A stretch of 48,429 nt of DNA, taken from assembly GCA_015062745.1 (NCBI GenBank), contig SUUB01000003.1, forward strand, positions 3,716 to 52,144. Direction: 5' to 3'. The translations under genes and the position numbers were made by a program. Under the pieces are notes generated by a model. The model was not told where the DNA came from. It saw only the letters and a program-made list of their open reading frames with translations, and did not search any database. Every line of letters starts with the position of its first letter. The first letter of the stretch is position 1. The stretch is from Actinomycetaceae bacterium. GTDB taxonomy: Bacteria > Actinomycetota > Actinomycetes > Actinomycetales > Actinomycetaceae. Positions 42,284 through 48,429 of this stretch are shown one piece after another.

Positions 42284-42777
42284 TCCGGCAGGGGCGGCGG
42301 ATCGCCGTGGACGTAGGGAAGGCACGCATCGGTGTCGCGCATTGCGATCCAGAGGCGATCCTTGCCACCCCGCTCGCTACCGTGCGGCGCGATAGCGGCG
42401 ATTTCAAACGGATACGGCGTTTCGTGCGTGATGACGCCGCAATCGAAGTCATCGTCGGGTTGCCCCTGCATATGAATGGCACCGAAGGCAGTCAGGCGTC
42501 CTTCACTCGGCGGTGGGCACAACGTTTCGCCCGCTATATTGCGCCGATTCCCGTGCGTCTTCTCGACGAGCGGCTATCGAGCAGTACGGCGCATGCACAG
42601 CTGAGCGCCGCGGGCCGCGACGCTCGCGCGCATCGCGAGGTTGTTGACCAGGCGGCGGCGGTGGTTATTCTCGAGACTGCATTAGAGATCGAACGGCGAA
42701 CCGGTGAGGCGCCCGGTGAGCTGATCTCGGTTGATGTGGCGGAGGGCACCGCCACGAGCGCGGAAGGACGGATATGA
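42280..42777 (+). CDS. ruvX: Holliday junction resolvase-like RuvX (YqgF)
   Basis: A 165-residue RNase H-fold protein of the YqgF family, implicated in 16S rRNA precursor processing and proposed as a Holliday junction resolvase. Motifs: IAVDVGKARIGVAHCD (catalytic Asp), VIVGLPLHMNGTEGSQA, and LLDERLSSSTAHAQL, with a VVDQAAAVVILE C-terminal acidic residue. It overlaps alaS by four bases (ATGA) and mltG by four bases. Confidence 0.93.
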   Translation: MIRQGRRIAVDVGKARIGVAHCDPEAILATPLATVRRDSGDFKRIRRFVRDDAAIEVIVGLPLHMNGTEGSQASFTRRWAQRFARYIAPIPVRLLDERLSSSTAHAQLSAAGRDARAHREVVDQAAAVVILETALEIERRTGEAPGELISVDVAEGTATSAEGRI

Positions 42778-43949
42778 GCGATCTGTTTGAGGAGCTCGGT
42801 GCCAGCGAGCGGAGGCTCTCGCGGCGCGAAAGGCGCTTGGCAGAACGTGAAGCGTATCGACGAGAGCGCCGGAGGCGCCGGTGGCGGCTCGCCATCATTT
42901 CTGGCTTGCTGGTCGCATTTCTCACGGCGGCTGCGGTTATCACGATCCCGCAGTTCTTAGATCGGACATCGGTGGTCACCGATTATCCCGGGCCGGGGGA
43001 GGGCAGTGTAACTGTTACGATCCCGGAGGGTGCGACAGGCCGCGAAATGGCTTCAATCTTGGCAGATGCCGACGTCGTCGCCACCGAAAGGGCGTTTATC
43101 GATGCCTACAATGCGGATGGACGTTCCTCCAGCATTCAGCCGGGTACGTACACGCTACGCAAGAAGATGTCCGGAGCGGGAGCAGTTTCTGCGCTGTTAG
43201 ACTCGTCGAATCAAGCTTCGGTGCGCGTGACGATTCCAGAAGGATTCACCGAAGACCAAGTGTACGCACGTTTAGGTGATTTGCTTGGACTGTCGGAGGA
43301 AGAGGTGCGTTCGGCGGCTGGCAATTCCTCTGCAATCGGCCTGCCCGCCGAGGCCAACGGAGATCCGGAGGGATGGTTCGCTCCGGCCACCTACGTCTTC
43401 GAGCCGGGAACGACGGCGACGGAGGCACTCTCAGAAATGGTCTCGGCGCGAGTGGAGCAGATGGAATCCAGTGGGATTCCACGCGCGAGCTGGGAACGAT
43501 CCCTGATCGAGGCGTCGATTATCGAGCGGGAAGTCAGTGATCCAGGTTATTACGGCCAGGTGGCGCGGGTGATCGAAAACCGCCTGGTCGATTCCGGCGA
43601 AGTCAACGGCTACCTGCAGATGGATTCCACCGTGCTGTATGGCGTTGGAAAAACTGGAGGCATCCCGACCAGTGAGGAGTTGCAAAAGGACACTCCGTAT
43701 AACACCTATGTGCATGCTGGGCTGCCTCCCACTCCCATCGGTTCTCCGGGTATGGAGGCGGTACGGGCGACGATTGATCCGCCCGAGGGTGACTGGCTGT
43801 ACTTCGTTGCCGTGAACCTGGACACGGGCGAGACGAAGTTTGCCGCAACGCTTGAGGAGCACAATCGCAACGTGGCCGAGTTGCGGGAATGGATGGAACG
43901 CAACGGCAGCAGCACTGAGGCGTCGGCATCCAGTACGAACGAAGAGTGA
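42774..43949 (+). CDS. mltG: Endolytic transglycosylase MltG
   Basis: MltG cleaves nascent peptidoglycan strands and may act as the synthesis terminator. The 391-residue protein has a highly charged cytoplasmic N-terminus (RRERRLAEREAYRRERRRRR), one membrane helix (about 40-60), a LysM-like domain starting with VTIPEGATGREMA, and the YceG catalytic domain with LIEASIIEREVSDP (catalytic Glu), NRLVDSGEVNGYLQMDSTVLY and TYVHAGLPPTPIGSPG. It overlaps ruvX. In many actinobacteria aroE follows mltG; here it does not. Confidence 0.95.
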   Translation: MSDLFEELGASERRLSRRERRLAEREAYRRERRRRRWRLAIISGLLVAFLTAAAVITIPQFLDRTSVVTDYPGPGEGSVTVTIPEGATGREMASILADADVVATERAFIDAYNADGRSSSIQPGTYTLRKKMSGAGAVSALLDSSNQASVRVTIPEGFTEDQVYARLGDLLGLSEEEVRSAAGNSSAIGLPAEANGDPEGWFAPATYVFEPGTTATEALSEMVSARVEQMESSGIPRASWERSLIEASIIEREVSDPGYYGQVARVIENRLVDSGEVNGYLQMDSTVLYGVGKTGGIPTSEELQKDTPYNTYVHAGLPPTPIGSPGMEAVRATIDPPEGDWLYFVAVNLDTGETKFAATLEEHNRNVAELREWMERNGSSTEASASSTNEE

Positions 43950-44117
43950 TTCTGCGTTCGGCCCGGCGTCCGCACGATTGCAGCAAGCTGTTGGACGGAT
44001 GAGGGTCGCCTGGCCGGGGCGTGCTCCACCGGGCCATTGACCAGATGGAACGGCCTCGTTGGCACACCGGATGCAGTGGATACCCGGACCTGTGGATAAC
44101 GGCGTCAGCGCACGTGG

Positions 44118-44789
44118 ATGCGCAAGTACCGTGTGGCTATGCGAAACCTATCGGCGCCAAAGCGTTCCTCGGCATCTGGCATGGCACCGGCACTGGCCGC
44201 GGCGCCTCCTTTTTGGTCAGCGGAGCGAATCCTGCGCGGTGTGCTCAGCGCGCGCACTGCAGTGGTGCTCTGCATGGTCGTGTTTGGCATACAACTGGGA
44301 ACACTCAGCATGGCCAAGGCTCTCAGCTTCCCGGCCTTGTTGAGTGCTGCCGCGGTCTCGCCGCTCGTACTTGCGGCGCTGATTGACGGCGTCGTTCATT
44401 TGCTTCCCGATCCGCTTCTGTTCGCCGCAGCTTACCTCGCGATTGTGGCACTGCTGTGTGGCTCGGCGGAACAGTGGCTCGGCGCTGTTGCCACCGCCGC
44501 CATCGGCCTAGCGGCAGGTACGGTGATGAGCCGCTGCACCTCACTGGGGCGTGGGGATGTCAAGCTCATTGCCGTGTTGGCGTTATGGCTCCGCTCACCG
44601 CTTCTACTGGTCGGTGCACTGAGCCTGGCGGTGGTTGGAGCCGGTGCCTTTGCCGTCGCACTGTTGATCGCGCAACGTGCTACGCGGACAACCGCGCTTG
44701 CGCTCGGACCATGGCTTGTTGCTGCCGCGTGGGGGTTGTGGTTGTTCATCGGACCACCCGATCTTTTGACCCTCCTTGCACCTTGGTAG
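44118..44789 (+). CDS. Prepilin peptidase-like (A24) membrane protein
   Basis: A polytopic membrane protein of up to 223 residues with about six helices. The two aspartyl-protease motifs of type IV prepilin peptidases are recognisable: the first Asp in ALIDGVVHLLPDPL and the second in SLGRGDVKLIAVLALW (GxGD-like). There is no N-terminal methyltransferase domain, so it is the short form. No pilin or secretion ATPase genes are in the window. The start is uncertain; no ribosome site is obvious and Met codons at residues 8 and 21 are alternatives. In mycobacteria and other actinobacteria a short A24 protein also lies near aroC. Confidence 0.75.
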   Translation: MRKYRVAMRNLSAPKRSSASGMAPALAAAPPFWSAERILRGVLSARTAVVLCMVVFGIQLGTLSMAKALSFPALLSAAAVSPLVLAALIDGVVHLLPDPLLFAAAYLAIVALLCGSAEQWLGAVATAAIGLAAGTVMSRCTSLGRGDVKLIAVLALWLRSPLLLVGALSLAVVGAGAFAVALLIAQRATRTTALALGPWLVAAAWGLWLFIGPPDLLTLLAPW

Positions 44790-44823
44790 CAGTAGTGAAT
44801 CTTGTCCATCTTGTGGTTCCGTT

Positions 44824-44851
44824 TTGAAAGAGTGGCTCGCGATGAAACAAT
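44824..44851 (+). promoter_or_regulatory. Promoter of aroC, leaderless
   Basis: TTGAAA (44824-44829) and AACAAT (44846-44851) are 16 bases apart, and the predicted transcript start coincides with ATG 44858. Confidence 0.55.
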
Positions 44852-44857
44852 CAGGTC

Positions 44858-46069
44858 ATGTTTCGGTGGAGCACAGCCGGTGAATCGCACGGTCGGTCCC
44901 TTATTGCGCTCGTTGAGGGGGTACCGGCCGGAGTCGAGTTGACCAGTGCGGATATCGCGGCAGCTTTAGAACGGCGACGGCGCGGTTACGGCCGCGGTGC
45001 GCGGCAGAAATTCGAACAGGATGCGCTGACCGTGCTCTCCGGAATCCGTCATGGGCGAACCATTGGATCACCGATTGCCTTGGAAATCGGCAACTCAGAA
45101 TGGCCGAAGTGGGAGACGGTAATGTCCCCGGATCCGGTCGATCCGGCGGCGTTGACAATTGACGCCGGAACGGGGGATGAAAGGGAGATAGCCCGCAACA
45201 GACCGCTGACACGGCCACGTCCGGGTCATGCCGATCTCGTGGGTATGAACAAGTACGGCTTCAGCGAGGCACGTCCGGTGCTTGAACGAGCCTCTGCCAG
45301 GGAAACTGCAGCCCGAGTGGCGGCCGGTGCCGTTGCGGCGGCCCTGTGCCAACAGGCAGCTGGTATCACCATCGTCTCGCACGTTCTTTCCATCGGATCC
45401 GCGGCCGACGCCGATGGCGTTTTACCCGGGCCTTACGATTCTGCGCGCCTGGATGAGTCACCCGTGCGATGTTTGGATCCCACCACCGAGCAGGCGATGA
45501 TTGCCGAGGTCGATGCGGCGAAGAAGGCGGGGGAGACCCTGGGCGGTGTCGCGGAAGTTGTGATCTACGGTGTTCCGCAGGGCTTGGGCAGCTACGTAAC
45601 CCCGTTCGCGCGGCTTGATGCGCAGTTGGCGGCCGCCATGATGTCCATCCAGTCTGTGAAGGGTGTAGCAATCGGTGACGGCTTCGAGTCCGCGCATCGG
45701 CTCGGTAGCCAGGCGCACGACGAGATCGTACGGGAAGACGGGCACATCCGGCGTCTCACCAACTGTGCCGGAGGCATAGAAGGCGGCATGTCCAACGGTG
45801 AGCCGATCCGTGTCAGCGTCGCTTTCAAGCCGATTTCAACGGTTCCGCGCGCGCTTCGCACAATCGATACGGTTAGTGGCGAGGCTGCGACCGCTATCCA
45901 TCAACGTTCGGATACCACCGCCGTGGTACCCGGCGCCGTCGTCGCCGAGGCGATGGCAGCTCTTGTTATTGCCGAATCGCTGTGCACGAAATTTGGAGGC
46001 GATTCGGTGGAGCAAATGCGCGGCGCGTTGGCCGCTTACGTCGATTCGATCCCGGAGGTTCGAAAATGA
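44858..46069 (+). CDS. aroC: Chorismate synthase
   Basis: AroC makes chorismate, the precursor of aromatic amino acids and the substrate of the TrpE encoded in this window, using reduced flavin as cofactor. The 403-residue protein has the family signatures [18 protein letters not shown], the second motif [15 protein letters not shown], and the third region [20 protein letters not shown]. The start agrees with the leaderless promoter. The stop overlaps the aroK-aroB fusion by four bases. Confidence 0.96.
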   Translation: MFRWSTAGESHGRSLIALVEGVPAGVELTSADIAAALERRRRGYGRGARQKFEQDALTVLSGIRHGRTIGSPIALEIGNSEWPKWETVMSPDPVDPAALTIDAGTGDEREIARNRPLTRPRPGHADLVGMNKYGFSEARPVLERASARETAARVAAGAVAAALCQQAAGITIVSHVLSIGSAADADGVLPGPYDSARLDESPVRCLDPTTEQAMIAEVDAAKKAGETLGGVAEVVIYGVPQGLGSYVTPFARLDAQLAAAMMSIQSVKGVAIGDGFESAHRLGSQAHDEIVREDGHIRRLTNCAGGIEGGMSNGEPIRVSVAFKPISTVPRALRTIDTVSGEAATAIHQRSDTTAVVPGAVVAEAMAALVIAESLCTKFGGDSVEQMRGALAAYVDSIPEVRK

Positions 46070-47643
46070 GTGTGAAAGCCGTGTTCATCGGCATGCCCGG
46101 CGCTGGGAAGACGACCGTGGGCGGCCTTGTAGCACAGGCGCTTGGCTGCGAGTTCAAGGATTCTGACGATCTGATTGAGGAGACCGAGGGCCGTACCATT
46201 CCGGAGATCTTCGCCGCGGATGGCGAGAAGGGCTTCCGCGCCATCGAGGCGCGGGTAATCCAGGATGCCCTCGTTGGATACGACGGCGTACTCTCATTGG
46301 GCGGGGGAGCAGTACTGACGGCTTCAACGCGAGAGGCCCTGGCCGGGCATCCGGTCTTCCTATTGAATGCTGACAATGATGAGCTCGTCCGGCGCCTGAC
46401 AAGTTCCAGCATTATTCGCCCGCTCGTACGTGACGATCCTGAGGGGCGCGTGGCCACACTGCGCCGCGAACGCGAAGATCTGTACCGAGCCAGTGCGCGC
46501 TACACGGTGGAGTCCGACGGGCGTCCGGCCCGTCGAGTTGCGCGGAAAGTCCTGTCGATCATCGATCAACTGGAGCAGCTGGTTGTCGAGGTTGAGGATG
46601 AGCCCACCGGCTACGACGTCGTCGTTGGCACCGGACTGGGCCGCGATCTGCGCGTTGCTTGCCAGGGTGCCGGTTCCATCTTCGTGTGCTATGCGCCGGA
46701 GGTGGCGAAGCGCAAGGACGAGGTCATGGAGATTCTCGGGCATGACCACGAAGTCATCAGCTTCGAACTTCCTTCGGGTGAGGAAGCGAAGTCTTACGAA
46801 TCCATTACTCGTCTCTGGAACGCCTTCGGTGAGGCCAAATTGGGCCGCGATGGCTTGATTGTCGCAATCGGTGGGGGAGCCACTACCGACTCGGTCGGCT
46901 TCGCAGCCTCCACATGGTTGCGGGGAGTGCCGCTTGTCTTGGTTCCGACGACGTTGCTCGGCATGGTTGATACTGCCATTGGATCGAAGACGGGTGTGAA
47001 TACGCCGTCGGGTACGAATCTGGTTGGATCCTTCTACACGCCGATCGAGGTTCTATGCGATCTCGGGCATCTCGAAGGACTACCGGAGCGCGAGTTGCGT
47101 TCCGGCCTGGCTGAAATCATCAAGTACGGTTTTATCGCGGACCGGCGGATTCTTGAAATCGTCGAGTCGGCAGGCAGCGAGATTCTTGATCACCGCGCGC
47201 AGCCCTTGCGCGATGCCATCGAACGCTCGATCAGAGTCAAGGCGGATATCGTTTCCTCCGATCCCCATGAAGAGGGTCGGCGTGAGGTGCTGAACTACGG
47301 CCATACCCTGGGGCATGCGATTGAGGCGTGTGATCCGCAGGAGATCCGTCATGGCGAAGCCGTGTCGATCGGGTGTGTGTTCGCTGCCGTGTTGGCCGAA
47401 TCTGCCGGTGTTGCACCGAAGGGGTGGGCGGAGGAACACCGGCGGGTCTTTGCCGCCAACGGTCTTCCGGTGGAATTCCCGCACGGTGATCGCGCGGCTC
47501 TAGAGGAGGCTATGACGGTTGATAAGAAGGTACGCGATCATCAGCAACGTTTTGTGGTGCTGGCCGATTATGGGCGCCCGCAAGTGCTGACAAATCCTGC
47601 TGCGGAGCATATTGACGCAGCCTTCGCTGCCATTGGCATGTAA
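46066..47643 (+). CDS. aroKB: Bifunctional shikimate kinase / 3-dehydroquinate synthase (AroK-AroB fusion)
   Basis: Two shikimate-pathway enzymes in one 525-residue chain. Residues 1 to about 170 are shikimate kinase: Walker [10 protein letters not shown], shikimate-binding [24 protein letters not shown], and the lid [11 protein letters not shown]. Residues about 185-525 are dehydroquinate synthase: [56 protein letters not shown], and zinc ligands in [12 protein letters not shown] and RHGEAVSIG. In mycobacteria the two are adjacent separate genes; fusions are known elsewhere. ATG 46066 follows GGAGG and overlaps aroC; the track start is 28 codons upstream. Confidence 0.95.
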   Translation: MSVKAVFIGMPGAGKTTVGGLVAQALGCEFKDSDDLIEETEGRTIPEIFAADGEKGFRAIEARVIQDALVGYDGVLSLGGGAVLTASTREALAGHPVFLLNADNDELVRRLTSSSIIRPLVRDDPEGRVATLRREREDLYRASARYTVESDGRPARRVARKVLSIIDQLEQLVVEVEDEPTGYDVVVGTGLGRDLRVACQGAGSIFVCYAPEVAKRKDEVMEILGHDHEVISFELPSGEEAKSYESITRLWNAFGEAKLGRDGLIVAIGGGATTDSVGFAASTWLRGVPLVLVPTTLLGMVDTAIGSKTGVNTPSGTNLVGSFYTPIEVLCDLGHLEGLPERELRSGLAEIIKYGFIADRRILEIVESAGSEILDHRAQPLRDAIERSIRVKADIVSSDPHEEGRREVLNYGHTLGHAIEACDPQEIRHGEAVSIGCVFAAVLAESAGVAPKGWAEEHRRVFAANGLPVEFPHGDRAALEEAMTVDKKVRDHQQRFVVLADYGRPQVLTNPAAEHIDAAFAAIGM

Positions 47644-47661
47644 GGAGTCCGGTCTGCAGCA

Positions 47662-48225
47662 ATGGGTCTTATTCTCATTGGACCGCCCGGCGCGTGGGTG
47701 CCGGAAGTCGCAGAGGAACTGTCGCGGCGATGGCATGTGCCGAGCGCGGATACGGATGCGGTGATCGGTGCACTGGCGGGTCGCGGTGTGGCCGACATAG
47801 CGGTGCAGGATACCGGCGCGACCTTGCGTGAACTGGAGCGTAACGTCGCCCTTGCGCTGCTTGATGATCTGGGCGGTGCTGCGGAGGAGCGCATTCTTGC
47901 TCTCGGTTCGGGGTGCCTTGGCAATACTGCCGACGACGGCGACTTCGCGCCCGTGCGGCAGAAGCTCTCTGTTCTCCGGGACGGCGGCCATGCCGTGGTC
48001 TATTTAAGCGGCGATGCGCCCACGTTGCTGCGGCGGCTTCGCCTGGATGGCCCGCATCCGGCATCCCTTTTCGCGCCGCGGCGTGTTTTCTTCGGGCAGT
48101 TAGCCGCCCGAAGGGAGGTTTATCGCGCCTGTGCCGACGCCGAGATCCCCACCGACGCCGTGGATGTTCATGATGTGGCGGATGCGGTGGAGCAGTTCTA
48201 CCGTGAACACTCCGTGCTGCAGTAG
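47662..48225 (+). CDS. Shikimate-kinase-like protein with degenerate P-loop
   Basis: A 187-residue protein that follows the shikimate kinase plan: LILIGPPGA at the P-loop position, ADTDAVIGALAGRGVADI where DTD(xx)IE binds shikimate, TLRELERNVALALL like the FRELE helix, LALGSGCL in place of the GGG motif, and a lid and C-terminal REVYRACADAEI helix. The P-loop reads GPPGAWVPE instead of GxxGxGKS/T, the GGG motif is altered and the RPLL lid is replaced by HPASLF, so ATP binding and kinase activity are unlikely. It follows the intact aroK-aroB fusion by 18 bases and shares its transcript. It is either a decaying duplicate or a regulatory partner; the ORF is intact. Confidence 0.8.
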   Translation: MGLILIGPPGAWVPEVAEELSRRWHVPSADTDAVIGALAGRGVADIAVQDTGATLRELERNVALALLDDLGGAAEERILALGSGCLGNTADDGDFAPVRQKLSVLRDGGHAVVYLSGDAPTLLRRLRLDGPHPASLFAPRRVFFGQLAARREVYRACADAEIPTDAVDVHDVADAVEQFYREHSVLQ

Positions 48226-48257
48226 TACCCAGCCGGGCAGTTCGGGCGGATCGTCCC

Positions 48258-48286
48258 TTGGATCGACTGGCAAGATGGTCTACGCT
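48258..48286 (+). promoter_or_regulatory. Promoter for the gene at the right end
   Basis: TTGGAT (48258-48263) and TACGCT (48281-48286) are separated by exactly 17 bases, giving a start near 48292. Confidence 0.55.
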
Positions 48287-48290
48287 AATG

Positions 48291-48429
48291 GTGTCAGCAG
48301 ATCCGGCTGCATGGGCTGACGTTGCCGTGCGTTCGCCGGCCGGAGCGAAAAGAGCAAAGGTGCCAACACTCGAGGAAATGCTCGTCTGGAGGAGTGGACC
48401 GGTGGCGGCGGCCTCCAGCACATTACGGC
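48291..48429 (+). CDS. Partial ORF running off the window, unrecognised
   Basis: The frame from GTG 48291 stays open to the window edge (46 codons: VSADPAAWADVAVRSPAG, then VPTLEEMLVW and so on). GTG 48291 lies close to the predicted transcript start, allowing a leaderless start; alternatively GTG 48402, in the same frame, has GGAGGAG 7 bases upstream. I do not recognise the product, and the ORF track omits it because it lacks a stop. Confidence 0.45.
   Translation, partial: MSADPAAWADVAVRSPAGAKRAKVPTLEEMLVWRSGPVAAASSTLR

Overview
The window is a gene-dense stretch of a moderately high-GC actinobacterial chromosome, with no phage, insertion sequence, CRISPR array or rRNA. Mycothiol synthesis (mshC), a Pup/Dop/PafA/ARC locus, an ANTAR response regulator, and the gene order hisF-hisI-trpE-trpC-trpB-trpA-lgt-pyk-pdtaR-polA-rpsA (shared in outline with Mycobacterium) place it in Actinomycetota. 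The absence of proteasome genes from the Pup locus, an aroK-aroB fusion and the overall composition suggest Actinomycetaceae (Trueperella/Actinomyces-like). The genus is an inference.

Layout. 1-3.9 kb: an aldo/keto-reductase-like gene with lost catalytic residues, diverging from uppP-mshC-HAD. 4-5.5 kb: putP. 5.5-10.4 kb (minus strand): a zinc dehydrogenase, a SorC-type regulator and ribulokinase, which look like a pentitol/pentose unit, followed by a RecB-like nuclease. 10.7-17.5 kb: trmI, arc (mpa), dop, pup, pafA and an FKBP lipoprotein, a pupylation locus without prcBA. 17.6-24.9 kb: a small P-loop protein (minus strand), then hisF, hisI, trpE, trpC, trpB, trpA and lgt. 25.1-32.2 kb: pyk, tRNA-Leu(CAA), pdtaR, a hotdog thioesterase (minus strand), polA and rpsA. 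32.2-36.8 kb: a long non-coding leader, then an M20 amidohydrolase and metNIQ. 37.0-48.2 kb: rarA, rpsD, a DUF948 protein, alaS, ruvX, mltG, a short prepilin peptidase, aroC, an aroK-aroB fusion and a degenerate shikimate-kinase-like protein. An open reading frame runs off the right end.

The most striking element is the leader of the M20-metNIQ operon (about 32760-32901). It encodes a 24-residue peptide beginning MTPMYMSMCMCC, with a strong Shine-Dalgarno sequence, and is followed by an intrinsic terminator. Three mutually exclusive pairings can be read directly: SD with a mid-leader segment, that segment with the terminator 5' arm, and the terminator itself. This is the architecture of ribosome-mediated transcription attenuation, here apparently sensing methionine (and possibly cysteine) supply for methionine uptake.

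Other themes: many genes have a -10 hexamer exactly 6-7 nt before the start codon and no Shine-Dalgarno sequence, so leaderless mRNAs appear common, and this was used to choose several starts. Two proteins (the AKR and the second shikimate-kinase-like protein) keep their fold signature but lack the catalytic residues. The ARC ATPase lacks the C-terminal proteasome-docking motif, consistent with the missing prcBA.
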